Source of the DNA: Bacteroidota bacterium
Lineage (GTDB): Bacteria; Bacteroidota; Bacteroidia; Bacteroidales; FEN-979
DNA length: 64,000 bases
Assembly: GCA_026391775.1 (NCBI GenBank)
Contig: JAPLDK010000007.1
Coordinates: 109,341 to 173,340, forward strand
Direction: 5' to 3'
In this document: piece after piece, positions 62,314-64,000 of the stretch
How positions within the stretch are numbered: the first letter of the stretch is position 1
Layout: each line of letters begins with the position of its first letter
Made by a program: the position numbers and the translations under genes
The notes under the pieces: model-generated
Database searches by the model: none
Told to the model about the DNA's origin: nothing
Seen by the model: the letters and a program-made list of their open reading frames with translations, nothing else

Positions 62314-63567
62314 GTGGATATTTTTGATAAAGTAGCGAATAATATGGGTGCTCTAGGCCAGTTTGCTGATATTGGCTATGGCTATTATTTCTTCCCGAAA
62401 CTCGAAGGCGAAATCTCTAACCGAATGAAATTCAGAGGACAGGACGTTCTCGTTTGGAGCCTGAACAATTATCTGGGACTTGCAAATCATCCCGAAGTAA
62501 GACAGGCTGATGCCGAAGCAGCTGCAAAATATGGATTGGGCTACCCTATGGGTGCCAGAATGATGTCGGGGCAAACTATTTACCATGAACAGCTTGAGCA
62601 GGAACTTGCAGCATTTGAACATAAAGAAGCCGCCTACCTTCTGAACTTTGGATATATGGGAATGGTCTCTATTATCGATTCTCTTATCGACCGCCATGAT
62701 GTAGTTGTTTATGATTCAGAATCTCATGCCTGTATTCTGGACGGCTTAAGAATGCATCTTGGAAAGAGATTTGTATACCCACATAACAACATGGAAAAAT
62801 TTGAGCAGCAGATGAAACGGGCCAAAAAATTAGCTGATCAAACCGGCGGCGGCATTCTTGTCATCACTGAAGGAGTATACGGTATGGCCGGGGATTGCGG
62901 GAATCTGAAAGGAATTTTGCAATTCAAGGAGAAGTATGGATTCCGACTGCTTATCGACGATGCACATGGATTCGGGACCATGGGGCATACTGGTGCCGGA
63001 ACCAGTGAAGAACAAGAAGTGATGGATCAGGTGGATGTGTATTTCGGAACTTTTGCCAAATCAATGGCAGGCATCGGAGCCTTTGTAGCTTCGGACAAAA
63101 GGATTATAAAATCCCTGACTTTCAACATGCGCTCACAGATTTATGCAAAATCTCTTCCAATGCCAATGGTCATAGGATCTTTGAAAAGATTGGAACTGAT
63201 AAGGAACCATCCTGAGATCAGGGATAAATTGTGGACCATTGTGCATGCCCTGCAGAGCGGATTAAGAGAAAAAGGTTTCGACCTTGGCAGGACCCAGTCG
63301 CCCGTTACTCCTGTATTTCTTAAAGGAGATGGCATAGAAGGCACACAGATCGTTGCAGACCTGAGAGAAAATTACGGTATTTTCTGTTCTATAGTTATAT
63401 ACCCTGTTGTTCCAAAGAACGTTATAATGCTGCGCCTTATTCCTACTGCTGTTCACACACTTGAAGATGTAACATACACTATCAACGCTTTTGCAGAGGT
63501 GCGGCGGAATCTCGACAACGGAAAATACAATTCAGGGATCGTCCCTCCTGTTGCCGATAAGTATTAA
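62314..63567 (+). CDS. Alpha-oxoamine synthase (serine palmitoyltransferase-like or related)
   Basis: A 417-residue PLP enzyme starting at GTG 62314. It has SLNNYLGLANHPEVRQAD at the N-terminus, GARMMSGQTIYHEQLEQELA, DSESHACILDGLRMH, IDDAHGFGTMGHTGAG (PLP-ring Asp-His) and the PLP lysine in TFAKSMAGIGAF. The family joins an amino acid to an acyl-CoA or acyl-ACP: serine palmitoyltransferase, 2-amino-3-oxobutyrate ligase, AONS, or the cysteate enzyme of sulfonolipid synthesis. Bacteroidota make sphingolipids and sulfonolipids, so one of these roles is likely; sequence by eye cannot choose. No biotin genes are near. Confidence 0.82.
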   Translation: MDIFDKVANNMGALGQFADIGYGYYFFPKLEGEISNRMKFRGQDVLVWSLNNYLGLANHPEVRQADAEAAAKYGLGYPMGARMMSGQTIYHEQLEQELAAFEHKEAAYLLNFGYMGMVSIIDSLIDRHDVVVYDSESHACILDGLRMHLGKRFVYPHNNMEKFEQQMKRAKKLADQTGGGILVITEGVYGMAGDCGNLKGILQFKEKYGFRLLIDDAHGFGTMGHTGAGTSEEQEVMDQVDVYFGTFAKSMAGIGAFVASDKRIIKSLTFNMRSQIYAKSLPMPMVIGSLKRLELIRNHPEIRDKLWTIVHALQSGLREKGFDLGRTQSPVTPVFLKGDGIEGTQIVADLRENYGIFCSIVIYPVVPKNVIMLRLIPTAVHTLEDVTYTINAFAEVRRNLDNGKYNSGIVPPVADKY

Positions 63568-63586
63568 ACTTTCCTGGGTGAAATAA

Positions 63587-64000
63587 TTATCGGTGCCTTA
63601 CAATAATCTGCTTACGGTAAATTCCGTTTTCGTTCGAGAGTCTTACGAAATATATCCCGTCGGGGTATAAAGCGACATCCAGATTATGAACCAGTTTACC
63701 GGAATTGACGATTTCCGAGGAATACATGCTGACACCCAGGGGGCTCAGTACATCCAGTCTCCATCTTTTTGAGTCGGTTTCAGGAAATACAATACGTACA
63801 TCTTTCGAGGCAGGCACAGGATAAATGGTAAGTTCTCCCTGGTTCAGGTCTCCCGTTCCATAATAAATAGACTTTAGCTGAACATCAAGATGTACTCCGT
63901 TGAAATGAGTCACCGTCACATTGTTAATCGTCTTGGAATAATATCCTGGTTTAGAAAAAGTCAGATTCCAGGTACCCTGATCAATCACCCTGTCGTAAAA
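63587..64000 (-). CDS. C-terminal part of a T9SS-exported protein (5' truncated)
   Basis: The frame is open to the right edge, so at least 137 residues of the C-terminus are visible. Residues near the edge (WNLTFSKPGYYSKTINNVTV) resemble a carboxypeptidase-regulatory-like beta-sandwich that often precedes the tail in M14 carboxypeptidases of this phylum. The last 80 residues form a type A T9SS sorting domain (LTIYPVPASKDVRIVF, LDVLSPLGVSMYSSE, LYPDGIYFVRLSNE). The catalytic part is outside the window, so the enzyme class is uncertain. Confidence 0.75.
   Translation of the reverse strand, partial: FYDRVIDQGTWNLTFSKPGYYSKTINNVTVTHFNGVHLDVQLKSIYYGTGDLNQGELTIYPVPASKDVRIVFPETDSKRWRLDVLSPLGVSMYSSEIVNSGKLVHNLDVALYPDGIYFVRLSNENGIYRKQIIVRHR

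Overview
The window is a chromosome segment of a bacterium in the phylum Bacteroidota, most likely Bacteroidales-like. The evidence is the type IX secretion C-terminal sorting domains (ends of the genes at 24049, 34475 and 63587), a PorD/DUF4835 gene, the phylum-specific small gene DUF4295 beside L33, the bamD-rpoZ-coaBC-porD-recN gene order, and promoters of the form TTG-N19-21-TAnnTTTG in place of sigma70 sites. I see no rRNA, tRNA, CRISPR array, insertion sequence or prophage. Most of the segment reads as ordinary core genome with accessory blocks between.

Region 1 (1-7.8 kb): the end of a probable short-chain dehydrogenase, a TMEM97/EXPERA-like membrane protein and an old-yellow-enzyme family oxidoreductase form a short cluster. 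An M23 peptidase and a membrane metallophosphoesterase run the other way. Then come an SSS-family symporter with a small membrane partner, an O6-alkylguanine-DNA alkyltransferase and an ABC membrane domain with no ATPase beside it.

Region 2 (7.8-22 kb): a carbohydrate-active cluster. It has a glycosidase-like protein fused to a formylglycine-enzyme-like domain and, on the other strand, three large six-hairpin glycosidases whose reading frames overlap by 4 bp and run on from a HAD phosphatase gene. A CAP-SPOR secreted protein and a lipoprotein with a duplicated domain lie within or beside it. There is no SusC/SusD pair. A radical SAM gene and aat follow.

Region 3 (22-39 kb): beta-propeller proteins, a class III aminotransferase, an SDR, a propeller lipoprotein interrupted by an in-frame TGA, xerD, the rpmG-DUF4295-ftsY-rimO run, a YwqK/MORN-like protein, a thioesterase, and a three-gene surface uptake locus (T9SS protein, TonB receptor, BtuG-like propeller lipoprotein) that resembles vitamin B12 capture systems.

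Region 4 (39-50 kb): a NUDIX hydrolase, clpS, an apparently unannotated small RNA with its own promoter and terminator (about 39718-39846), a steroid 5-alpha-reductase homologue next to a 3beta-HSD/DFR-like dehydrogenase, an SRPBCC-GyrI fusion, a TPR protein, gyrA and clpC.

Region 5 (50-64 kb): an electron-transfer operon (etfB, etfA, membrane Fe-S protein, CCG-domain protein, acyl-CoA dehydrogenase) that would pass electrons from acyl-CoA oxidation to the quinone pool, then fabI, recN, porD, coaBC, rpoZ and bamD, an alpha-oxoamine synthase (sphingolipid/sulfonolipid type), and the C-terminal end of another T9SS-exported protein.

The observations I rate highest are the orphan small RNA, two separate loci with homologues of animal sterol/steroid-handling membrane proteins, a TonB receptor whose signal peptide lies upstream of any standard start codon, the glycosidase-FGE fusion without FGE cysteines, and an M23 peptidase whose second HxH histidine is aspartate.
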